This document shows, in pieces, positions 1-6,397 of a stretch of 64,000 nucleotides of DNA. The notes beneath the pieces were generated by a model that was not told the DNA's origin, did not search any database, and saw only the letters and a list, made by a program, of their open reading frames with translations. Numbering within the stretch: the first letter of the stretch is position 1; each line of letters starts with the position of its first letter. The stretch is from the NCBI RefSeq assembly GCF_008373755.1, contig NZ_VUJV01000001.1, positions 620,001-684,000 of the forward strand, in the 5' to 3' direction. The position numbers and the translations under genes are program-made. This DNA is from Nocardioides humilatus. Lineage in GTDB: Bacteria; Actinomycetota; Actinomycetes; Propionibacteriales; Nocardioidaceae.

Positions 1-60
1 TTTCCGACGGACCTGCGCTTCTCTGTGTGCAACAGGATGCGGCGCTGCTATGAAGTCCGG

Positions 61-678
61 GTGGACGACGCTGCTCTCGCGGATGCGCTGCGCGCACGGG
101 ACGAAGGCGCCTTCCGCACGCTCGTCGACGCCTGGACCCCACTGATGACCCGCGTCGCCCGAAGCCACGTCTCGACCGATGCCAGCGCCGACGAGGTCGT
201 GCAGGACGCCTGGCTCGCGGTCCTCAAGGGCATCGACCGCTTCGAGGGCCGCTCCTCGCTGCGCACCTGGACCTTCCGGATCCTCACCAACATCGCCCGG
301 ACCCGCGGGGTCCGCGAGAAACGATCGGTGCCCCTCAGCTCGCTCGGCCCGACCGTCGAGCCCGACCGCTTCCGCGGCCCTGAGGACCAGTACCCCGGCG
401 GTTGGAAGGTGTTCCCCGTCGACTGGCCCTCGCCGGAGGACGCCGCGGTGGAGGCCGAGCGGACCCAGGCGGTGACCCGCGCGATCCAGGCACTCCCCGA
501 ACGTCAGCAGCTCGTCATCACCCTGCGCGACGTGCACGGCTTCTCCGGCGAGGAGGTCTGCGAGCTGCTTGAGCTCACCCAGGCCAACCAACGCGTGCTG
601 CTGCACCGAGCCCGGGCAGCGGTGCGGGCCGCCGTCGCCGATGCCTACGAGGAGCGGGCGGAGGTGGGGACGCGATGA
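61..678 (+). CDS. ECF-type RNA polymerase sigma factor
   Basis: Alternative sigma factor of the sigma-70/ECF class that would direct RNA polymerase to a stress or envelope regulon. The sigma-2 core (DEVVQDAWLAVLKG, then RSSLRTWTFRILTNIART) spans about residues 45-90. Sigma-4 (LPERQQLVITLRDVHG, then QRVLLHRARAAVR) is near the C terminus. The linker between them is long and acidic. I prefer the GTG at 61 because it gives an N terminus typical of the family and follows TATGAA by 6 bases; in-frame starts at 25 (GTG) and 37 (ATG) are possible. Its last codons overlap the zinc-finger anti-sigma gene (ATGA), so the two are translationally coupled. The target regulon cannot be read from the window. 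Confidence 0.85.
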   Translation: MDDAALADALRARDEGAFRTLVDAWTPLMTRVARSHVSTDASADEVVQDAWLAVLKGIDRFEGRSSLRTWTFRILTNIARTRGVREKRSVPLSSLGPTVEPDRFRGPEDQYPGGWKVFPVDWPSPEDAAVEAERTQAVTRAIQALPERQQLVITLRDVHGFSGEEVCELLELTQANQRVLLHRARAAVRAAVADAYEERAEVGTR

Positions 679-962
679 GGATGCCCCGACGCAAGGCGCG
701 CTCGCAGGATCCACTGAGCTGCGCGGAGTTCGTCGAGCTCGTCACCGACTACCTCGAGGGCGCCCTCGACCGGTGGACCGAAGGACGTTTCGTTCTCCAC
801 GCCACGCAGTGCCCCGGCTGCGAGACCTACCTCGACCAGTTCCGCGAGACCATCCGGCTCACCGGGCGCCTGCAGCCCGAGGACATCGACCCCATCGCCC
901 GCGACCGCCTGCTGGCCGAGTTCGCGACCTGGAAGAGCGCTTCGGGTGGGGATCCGGGCTGA
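675..962 (+). CDS. zinc-finger (zf-HC2) anti-sigma factor
   Basis: A 95-residue protein with the HATQCPGC motif, the H-x3-C-x2-C zinc signature of zf-HC2/ZAS anti-sigma factors, plus an upstream cysteine (LSCAEF). It probably binds and inhibits the sigma factor encoded just upstream. There is no membrane segment, so it would be a cytoplasmic RsrA-like protein, possibly redox-responsive through its cysteines (inference). ATG overlaps the sigma stop codon as ATGA. The gene ends 17 bp before a 62-bp palindromic repeat. Confidence 0.85.
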   Translation: MRMPRRKARSQDPLSCAEFVELVTDYLEGALDRWTEGRFVLHATQCPGCETYLDQFRETIRLTGRLQPEDIDPIARDRLLAEFATWKSASGGDPG

Positions 963-979
963 TGCCCGGTCCGGTAGGT

Positions 980-1041
980 CGTCGTACCTGACCTACGTGT
1001 CGTGATTTCGCGATATCCCGACATCTACGTCAGGTACGACG
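980..1041. repeat. 62-bp palindromic repeat, family A, copy 1
   Basis: Perfect 13-bp outer arms CGTCGTACCTGAC (980-992) and GTCAGGTACGACG (1029-1041) enclose an imperfectly complementary centre, so nearly the whole element can fold into one hairpin. Copy 2 at 2144-2205 is the same length, lies in the opposite orientation and matches at 56 of 62 positions by eye. The stop codon of the DUF559-like gene (TAG, 1025-1027) lies inside this copy, so the last residues of that protein are encoded by the right arm. It could also serve as a bidirectional terminator between this gene and the anti-sigma gene. Confidence 0.9.
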
Positions 1042-2032
1042 AGCGGCGCTGGCGCCGAAGCCACCGAGCCCGCTGTTCCGGAGTGAGTGCGCGGCGCAAG
1101 GAGACCCGCGAGGTGTCGACCCACCATTCAGGTTGGTCGGTCGTCCAGGACCGCTCACCCCGATCCTCAGCCCGTCGGTAGGCAGCGTGCAGACGACCTA
1201 CGAAGCGACTGACGTCGCGGCTGTCGGTCGACATCATCGCCACGCTCTCGATGCCGAGTCGGCGGTAGAGCTCCTCGCGATCGAGGTCGCGGCGTCGCGG
1301 CGCGACCCCGTCGTGGACCGCGCCGTTGTATTCACCAGCCACCCCAGCGACGGGGTCGAAGAGATCCGGAGTGAGGAGATGTCTCCCCGACAGGTCGAAC
1401 AGCGGCCTGTTGCACAAGAGCGCGTCGGCGAGCCCGGTCCCCAACCACTCGAGCCTCATGTCGACCTCAAGGGGCGACCACGCATTCTCCTCGGCCCAGG
1501 GCAACGCCTGCTTGAGCAACCGCACGCCCCCGCGAGAGACGAGTCGCGAGACATAGGCCTCGAGATCTGCGAGGTCGACCAGGTCGTCGAAAGCGGCCAT
1601 GTCGAGGATTCGTACGGCGCGCGGCAATCCGCGGGCCCGTCGTACCTCGTAGGTGACGGACCGTTCGGGCACCGTGACCCGGACGCCGTCGATCGTGATC
1701 AGGTCCTCGTCGAAGAGCCAGTCCTCAGAGAGATGCACACCTGGTCGGGGGCGAACCTGCCTCCGGTCGCCCAACGCGATCGGGACCGGGAGCTGAGTTC
1801 GACCGTCCCCGGCAAGACCGCCGAACCAGGTCGCACCCATCCAATGCAGGGCCGCCCAACCCGTCGCAGCGCCGCCGGTGCCCGCGACTGCTTCGACGAT
1901 CCGCTGGTCGACTGTCAACGGATCCACCTCAACCGGGACGTAGAGGCCGGGCCCGACCCGACGCCAGTTCTTGCCACGCGCCTGTCCGGGCGTGGGCCCG
2001 GTGACGCCCCACCGATCCAGGCGCGCCGGCAT
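1025..2032 (-). CDS. DUF559/AbiEi-type nuclease-like protein, palindrome-flanked
   Basis: A protein of about 335 residues of the widespread actinobacterial family with an AbiEi-like N-terminal half and a DUF559 (Vsr/PD-(D/E)xK-like) C-terminal half. Visible C-terminal features are a conserved acid in SPLEVDMR, an acid in TPDLFDP, EYNGAVHD (E-x-[ND]-G-x-x-H) and a basic RRRDLDREEL segment, the expected layout of a nuclease core. Biochemical function is unknown. It is homologous to the protein at 56666-57592, which has EVDGSFH at the same place. ATG 2032 is my start; GTG codons at 2065 and 2122 are in frame. Inverted copies of a 62-bp palindrome sit on both sides, and the stop codon is within the downstream copy. 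No cognate AbiEii toxin gene is adjacent. Confidence 0.75.
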   Translation of the reverse strand: MPARLDRWGVTGPTPGQARGKNWRRVGPGLYVPVEVDPLTVDQRIVEAVAGTGGAATGWAALHWMGATWFGGLAGDGRTQLPVPIALGDRRQVRPRPGVHLSEDWLFDEDLITIDGVRVTVPERSVTYEVRRARGLPRAVRILDMAAFDDLVDLADLEAYVSRLVSRGGVRLLKQALPWAEENAWSPLEVDMRLEWLGTGLADALLCNRPLFDLSGRHLLTPDLFDPVAGVAGEYNGAVHDGVAPRRRDLDREELYRRLGIESVAMMSTDSRDVSRFVGRLHAAYRRAEDRGERSWTTDQPEWWVDTSRVSLRRALTPEQRARWLRRQRRSSYLT

Positions 2033-2143
2033 GACGACCTGGCGCCTGATCTCCCCCTCGAGCACCCGCCCGACAGTGCCGCCGCAAGGGAACGCCCGAC
2101 ACCCCCACGACCACTCGTCCACAGGCGCGCCGGTCCCGGCGCG

Positions 2144-2205
2144 CGTCGTACCTGACGTAGATGTCGGAATTCGGCGAAATCACGACACGTGCGTCAGGTA
2201 CGACG
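2144..2205. repeat. 62-bp palindromic repeat, family A, copy 2
   Basis: Inverted copy of the element at 980-1041. Its perfect arms extend to 15 bp (2143-2157 and 2192-2206). Differences from copy 1 are concentrated in the central 8-10 bases. It lies upstream of the DUF559-like gene, 111 bp from the preferred ATG and 21 bp from the longest possible GTG start. The 400 bases between that ATG (2032) and the choD stop hold this repeat and the terminator at 2232-2268; I see no gene there. Confidence 0.9.
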
Positions 2206-2231
2206 CAAACCAGAGTCCCCAGAAAAAGCAC

Positions 2232-2268
2232 CAGGGCCCGACCGGGGAGGGAGGGTGGTCGGGCCCTG
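2232..2268 (-). terminator. Intrinsic terminator downstream of choD
   Basis: A perfect 12-bp stem (CAGGGCCCGACC / GGTCGGGCCCTG) with a G-rich 13-base loop. Read on the minus strand it is followed by GTGCTTTTTCT, a usable U-tract. It lies about 165 bp beyond the choD stop and would end the leftward gabD2-choD transcript before it reaches the palindrome-flanked gene. Confidence 0.75.
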
Positions 2269-2432
2269 ATCGTCCGAGCAGCTGCTGGACAGTGCCTGGA
2301 CCGAGCCCGGGCTTCGGGAGGGAGCGTGAATCTCCGGGCTCGCTCGATCAACGATGCCAGATCGGGCGGGTTACGCCCAGGTACACGGCAGAGGAAAGAA
2401 TTTTCGAACGAGTTTTCGCGCTGATTTCACGC

Positions 2433-4160
2433 TCAGGACACGCCGACGATGGGCAGCCGGAGGGCTCCGGGGGCGCTGTCGGGCACCACGGGGCTCTTCG
2501 GGGCCACCGCCTGGAGGCGCTGGTAGGCGGCTCCGGCGGCCGGTCGGGTGTCCACCTCGCCCTTGTTGGGCCAAAACGACATCGCGCGCTCGGCCTGGGC
2601 GGTGATCGTCAGCGACGGGTTGACGCCCAGGTTGGCCGAGATCGTCGAGCCGTCGGCGATGTGGAGGCCCTCGTAGCCGTGGATCCGGTGGTAGGGGTCG
2701 ACCACGCCGGACTCCGCGCTCTCGCCGATGGTGCAACCCCCGATGAAGTGGGCGGTCAGCGGCATGTTGAACGGCTCACCGATGGTGCCGCCCGCCTTGC
2801 CGCCCATGTAGTCGGCCATCTTGCGTACGGCGTCGTTGGCGACCGGGATCCAGGTCGGGTTGGGCTCGCCGTGACCCTGGCTCGAGGTCAGGAACCAGCC
2901 GAACGGCGTCTTCAGCGGCTTGGTGATGATCGAGTTGTCGACCGTCTGCATCACCAGCGCGATGACGACCCGCTCCGACCAGTGCCGGACGTCGTAGAGG
3001 TCGAGGACGTTGGCCTTCTCCTTCCACAGCTCCTTCAGCCAGGTTTTCCACCGCGGGTCGGGGCCGTCGCCGTCGGTCAGCACGGTCTGCATGAGCGACA
3101 TGGCGTTGGAGCCCTTGCCGTAGCGGACCGGCTCGATGTGGGTGACCTCGTCGGGGTGCCAGGAGGAGGTGATCGCGACACCGGTCGAGAAGTCCTGGGT
3201 CGAGTCCTTCGGCGCGATCGCGCCGAGCAGCGACTCGGAGTTGGTGCGCGTCAGCATGCCGAGCCGGTCGGAGACCTTCGGCAGGTCACCGGTCGCCTTG
3301 AGCTTGTGGAGCAGCTTCTGGGTGCCGAGGGCGGCGGCCGCGAAGATCACGTGCTCGGCGGTGAAGGTCTTGACCGCCGTACGACGCGACAGCTTGGCCT
3401 TCGTCCAGCGGGCATCGACCCGGTAGCCACCGCCGTCGAGCGGTCGCACGCGCGTCACCATGGTCATCGGGTGCACCTCGGCGCCCGCCTCCTCGGCGAG
3501 GTAGAGGTAGTTCTTGACCAAGGTGTTCTTGGCGTTGTGGCGACAGCCGGTCATGCACTCGCCGCAGTCGGTGCAGGCGTTGCGCTTGGGTCCGGCGCCC
3601 CCGAAGTAGGGGTCGTCGGCTTCCTCGCCCGGGGCCTTCTCAGGCCCGCCGAAGAACACGCCGACCGGGGTCGGGTGGAACGAGTCGCCGACGCCCATGT
3701 CCTCGGCGACGGCCTTCATGACCTCGTCGGAGGGCGTCATCTTGGGGTATTCGACAACGCCGAGCATCCGCTTGGCCTGGTCGTAGTAGGGCGCGAGCTC
3801 CTCCTTCCAGTCCGTGATGTGCGCCCACGCGGGGTCGCGGTAGAACGGGTCGAGGGGCTCGTAGAGCGTGTTGGCGTAGACCAGCGAACCACCGCCGACA
3901 CCCGCGCCGGCCAGGATCATGCAGTCCTTGACGGCGTCGATCCGCTGGATGCCGTAGCAGCCCGCGGCCGGTGCGAAGAGGTAGTTCTTGAGGTCCCACG
4001 AGTTGTCGGCGAAGTCCTCGTCGCGGAAGCGCTTTCCGGCCTCGAGGACGGCGACCTTGTAGCCCTTCTCGGTCAGCCGGAGCGCGGAGACCGAGCCTCC
4101 GAAGCCCGAGCCGATGATGAGGACGTCGTAGTCGAAACCGTTGCCCACGTCGGTCCCCAT
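2433..4160 (-). CDS. choD: GMC-family oxidoreductase, ChoD cholesterol-oxidase-like
   Basis: FAD-dependent GMC oxidoreductase of 575 residues, close to M. tuberculosis ChoD (Rv3409c) throughout. It begins with the dinucleotide-binding motif IIGSGFGGS (about residues 15-23), has GAGVGGGSLVYANTLY, a cysteine cluster CTDCGECMTGC that marks this subfamily, and a C-terminal GMC signature (DGSTISANLGVNPSLTI). The proposed reaction is oxidation of a 3-beta-hydroxysteroid or other alcohol; whether cholesterol is the true substrate is disputed even for ChoD. It lies 3 bp after the gabD2-type gene, forming an operon. The absence of a signal peptide suggests a cytoplasmic or membrane-associated enzyme. 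Confidence 0.88.
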   Translation of the reverse strand: MGTDVGNGFDYDVLIIGSGFGGSVSALRLTEKGYKVAVLEAGKRFRDEDFADNSWDLKNYLFAPAAGCYGIQRIDAVKDCMILAGAGVGGGSLVYANTLYEPLDPFYRDPAWAHITDWKEELAPYYDQAKRMLGVVEYPKMTPSDEVMKAVAEDMGVGDSFHPTPVGVFFGGPEKAPGEEADDPYFGGAGPKRNACTDCGECMTGCRHNAKNTLVKNYLYLAEEAGAEVHPMTMVTRVRPLDGGGYRVDARWTKAKLSRRTAVKTFTAEHVIFAAAALGTQKLLHKLKATGDLPKVSDRLGMLTRTNSESLLGAIAPKDSTQDFSTGVAITSSWHPDEVTHIEPVRYGKGSNAMSLMQTVLTDGDGPDPRWKTWLKELWKEKANVLDLYDVRHWSERVVIALVMQTVDNSIITKPLKTPFGWFLTSSQGHGEPNPTWIPVANDAVRKMADYMGGKAGGTIGEPFNMPLTAHFIGGCTIGESAESGVVDPYHRIHGYEGLHIADGSTISANLGVNPSLTITAQAERAMSFWPNKGEVDTRPAAGAAYQRLQAVAPKSPVVPDSAPGALRLPIVGVS

Positions 4161-4163
4161 GCC

Positions 4164-5798
4164 TCAGGCCCGTCCGAGCTTGTTGAGCATCTTGAGGCCG
4201 AGGGTCTGCACCTTGGCGTATTGCTCCGAGCTCAACCCGAACTGCGGCGACAGCTTCACGACGCGCTGCGTGCCGACCGACTGGGTCTCGGTGTAGCGGT
4301 GGATGCCCTCGGCGCCCTGGCGCCGACCCATCCCCGACTCGCGCATGCCTCCCATCGGCGCGGCGACGCTGCCGAAGGTCGCGCCGAACGCCTCGTTGAT
4401 GTTGACCGTGCCGCACTTGATCTGGCGGGCGATCGCGCGGGCGCGGGTGCCGTCCTGGCTGAAGATCGCGGCGTTGAGGCCGTATTCACCGTCGTTGGCG
4501 CGCGCGATCGCGTCGGACTCGTCGTGGAAGCGGTAGATCGACACGACCGGACCGAAGGTCTCGTGACCGAAGCAGGTCATGTCAGGGCTGACGCCCTCCA
4601 GGATCGTCGGCTCGTAATAGTAGGGCGCGAGGTCCGGCCGCGCCTTGCCGCCGGTGAGCACCCGTGCGCCCTTCTCGACGGCGTCGTCGACGTGGGCGTT
4701 GACGGTGTCGAGCTGGTCGGCCGAGATGAGCGGGCCCATGTCGACCTCCCAGTCGAGCGTGGCACCCAGGGTCATCGCCTGCGTGCGGGCGACGAACCGC
4801 TCGACGAACCGGTCGTAGACCTGGTCGGCGACGAAGATCCGCTCGGCGGAGACGCAGAGTTGACCGGCGTTGGAGAAGCTGGCGCGGACCGCACCCTCGG
4901 CGGCCTTCTCGACGTCGGCGTCGCGCAGCACGAGCAGCGGGTTCTTGCCGCCCAGCTCGAGCGAGGCGCCGATCAGGCGGTCGGCGCACTGCCGGGCGAT
5001 GAGCTTGCCGGTCGCGGTCGAGCCGGTGAAGCAGATGTAGTCGGAGCGGTCGATCATCGGCGTGCCCAGCTGGCGACCGGGGCCGGCCACGACCTGCCAC
5101 AGGTCCTTCGGGAAGCCCGCCTCGTCCATCAGCTTCACACCCATGAGCGCGGTGAGCATGGTCTGGGCGTCGGGCTTGGCGACGACGGCGTTGCCGGCCA
5201 TCAGCGCGGGGAGGCCGTCGGAGAGCGCCATCGTGAGCGGGTAGTTCCAGGGCGAGATGATGCCGACGACGCCCTTGGGCACGTGGTTGATGTCGATCCG
5301 GGTCGCGAGCGGGATCACGCCGCCGCGACGCTCGGTCGCCATGTGCTTGGCCGACATCCGCGCGTAGTAGCGCGCGGTGAGCGCGGTGTGGATGACCTCG
5401 TCGTAGGCGTGCTTGCGCGCCTTGCCGTTCTCGAGGGTGATGATGTCGAGCAGGTCGGGCATCCGCTCGAGCAGCAGGTCGTGGAGCCGCAGCATGACCG
5501 CGGCGCGCTGCTCCATCGAGGTGCGCGCCCAGGCTGCCTGCGCGACGCGCGCCCGGCGGTAGGCCTCGGCGACGTCGTCCTCGCTGGACTGCGGGATGTT
5601 GGCCAACGGCGCGCCGTCGAGCGGGGACACCAGCGTGACCGAGGTCCCGCTGGTCGCCAGGACGCGGTCGGTCAGCGTCGCGACGTAGTCAGGCTCGAGG
5701 ACGTAGGACGCCCTCGGGTCGTGCTCAGGGTCGTGCGGCCCGTCGACGAGGGGGCCGCCTCCGATGCCCTCGGGATGACCGGGATTCGAAGCGCTCAT
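4164..5798 (-). CDS. gabD2: NAD(P)-dependent aldehyde dehydrogenase, GabD2-type
   Basis: Aldehyde dehydrogenase of 544 residues resembling mycobacterial GabD2 (succinate-semialdehyde dehydrogenase). Seen are the cofactor region ISPWNYPLTMALSDG, FTGSTATGK, the general-base segment LELGGKNP and the catalytic cysteine in FSNAGQLCVSAERI. The start is the ATG at 5798 (MSASNPGHPEG); upstream in-frame sequence continues to 6395 but overlaps the cupin gene and is not protein-like. It is the first gene of an operon with choD. Two palindromes lie in its upstream region (5832-5843, 5857-5881), so it is probably controlled by a local repressor. The substrate may be succinic semialdehyde or another aldehyde. 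Confidence 0.88.
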   Translation of the reverse strand: MSASNPGHPEGIGGGPLVDGPHDPEHDPRASYVLEPDYVATLTDRVLATSGTSVTLVSPLDGAPLANIPQSSEDDVAEAYRRARVAQAAWARTSMEQRAAVMLRLHDLLLERMPDLLDIITLENGKARKHAYDEVIHTALTARYYARMSAKHMATERRGGVIPLATRIDINHVPKGVVGIISPWNYPLTMALSDGLPALMAGNAVVAKPDAQTMLTALMGVKLMDEAGFPKDLWQVVAGPGRQLGTPMIDRSDYICFTGSTATGKLIARQCADRLIGASLELGGKNPLLVLRDADVEKAAEGAVRASFSNAGQLCVSAERIFVADQVYDRFVERFVARTQAMTLGATLDWEVDMGPLISADQLDTVNAHVDDAVEKGARVLTGGKARPDLAPYYYEPTILEGVSPDMTCFGHETFGPVVSIYRFHDESDAIARANDGEYGLNAAIFSQDGTRARAIARQIKCGTVNINEAFGATFGSVAAPMGGMRESGMGRRQGAEGIHRYTETQSVGTQRVVKLSPQFGLSSEQYAKVQTLGLKMLNKLGRA

Positions 5799-5831
5799 AT
5801 GACGAGAGTAGTGAGTGCTGTCACTCTCGGC

Positions 5832-5843
5832 TACCGATCGGTA
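5832..5843. promoter_or_regulatory. Palindrome TACCGATCGGTA upstream of gabD2
   Basis: A perfect 12-bp palindrome 33 bp upstream of the gabD2-type start. Such TACCGATCGGTA sequences are common binding sites of TetR-family repressors in actinobacteria. No TetR gene lies next to it, so the regulator would be encoded elsewhere. Confidence 0.5.
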
Positions 5844-5856
5844 ACGAATGTGCTGC

Positions 5857-5881
5857 TTTACACACGAAGATTCTGTGTAAA
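5857..5881. promoter_or_regulatory. Inverted repeat TTTACACA-N9-TGTGTAAA
   Basis: Perfect 8-bp arms with a 9-base spacer in the intergenic region between the gabD2-type gene and the cupin. It is AT-rich against a GC-rich background and sits where the gabD2 promoter is expected. It is a candidate operator for a dimeric regulator whose identity is unknown. Confidence 0.45.
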
Positions 5882-5884
5882 TGA

Positions 5885-5915
5885 CCGGACCGGCGTCGAA
5901 ATGACGCCGGTCCGG
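5885..5915 (-). terminator. Hairpin terminator after the cupin gene
   Basis: A perfect 13-bp stem (CCGGACCGGCGTC / GACGCCGGTCCGG) with a GAAAT loop, starting 5 bp beyond the cupin stop codon. Only a weak U-stretch (TCATTTACA) follows, as is common for actinobacterial terminators. Confidence 0.7.
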
Positions 5916-5920
5916 GCGGT

Positions 5921-6298
5921 TCAGTGCGCGTGCGTGGCGTAGTTGGAGGCGCCGAAGAAGTCGACGATCACGGCGGGCTCGTCGCCGATCACCCAGGCGT
6001 CGTGACCCTCGGGGAGCGAGGTGACCTCGCCCGCCTTGACGACGAGCTCGGTGCCGTCGGCCATGAGGACGCCGAGCGTGCCGCTGACGTGGTACTGGAA
6101 GTGCGGCGCCTCGCACAGGTCGGTGCCGGCGATCGGCTTCACGTGTTCCGACCAGCGCCAGCCAGGCTGCAGCACCAGCCGACCGATCTCGGCGCCGCCG
6201 AGCGTGACGAGGTCGACCACACCGTTCTCGAAGGAGCGGGTCTCCTCGGGCTTGTCGAAGCTCTTCTGCTCGGTCTGCTGCTGGGTCGCGATGCTCAT
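5921..6298 (-). CDS. Cupin-domain protein
   Basis: A small 125-residue single-cupin protein. The barrel runs from about residue 35 to the end, with GWRWSEHVKP, PHFQYHVSGTLGVLMADG and EVTSLPEGHDAWVIG matching the two cupin motifs; the His/Glu residues could bind a metal. Substrate unknown; such proteins act as small dioxygenases, isomerases or sensors. The ATG at 6298 follows GAGGAGA by 6 bases, a strong ribosome binding site. It is transcribed divergently from the SARP-type regulator across a 99-bp gap and may be its target (inference from position). Confidence 0.8.
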   Translation of the reverse strand: MSIATQQQTEQKSFDKPEETRSFENGVVDLVTLGGAEIGRLVLQPGWRWSEHVKPIAGTDLCEAPHFQYHVSGTLGVLMADGTELVVKAGEVTSLPEGHDAWVIGDEPAVIVDFFGASNYATHAH

Positions 6299-6365
6299 CG
6301 TGGTCTCCTCGAGAGGCTTGCCGGCGCCTGTCGCCGACGTCTGCGACGAGAGTGGCGGGGCCACC

Positions 6366-6397
6366 TTGCAGCGGGTTTGCAGCGCTACGATCCACGC
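6366..6397 (+). promoter_or_regulatory. Promoter with 11-nt-spaced direct repeats upstream of the SARP gene
   Basis: Two identical TTGCAGCG octamers (6366-6373, 6377-6384) begin exactly 11 bases apart, one helical turn, followed by a TACGAT -10 box (6386-6391) six bases before the GTG start. SARP regulators bind direct repeats with 11-base periodicity overlapping the -35 region, so this may be an autoregulatory site. The spacing to the -10 box (1 bp) is shorter than the usual 8 bp. The transcript would be nearly leaderless. Confidence 0.5.

Noticed and set aside
980-1041. Simple intrinsic terminator of the sigma/anti-sigma operon
   Set aside because: Termination may occur here, but the 62-bp length, the near-identical inverted copy at 2144-2205 and the lack of a U-tract show that it is a repeat element first.
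1025-2032. Complete AbiE toxin-antitoxin system
   Set aside because: No AbiEii nucleotidyltransferase-like toxin gene is adjacent to either AbiEi/DUF559-type gene, and the C-terminal domain looks like a nuclease instead.
1971-5942. 1,323-codon open frame antisense to choD and gabD2
   Set aside because: It runs antisense to two well-defined enzymes and a repeat; the composition is typical of an antisense shadow and it has no start context.
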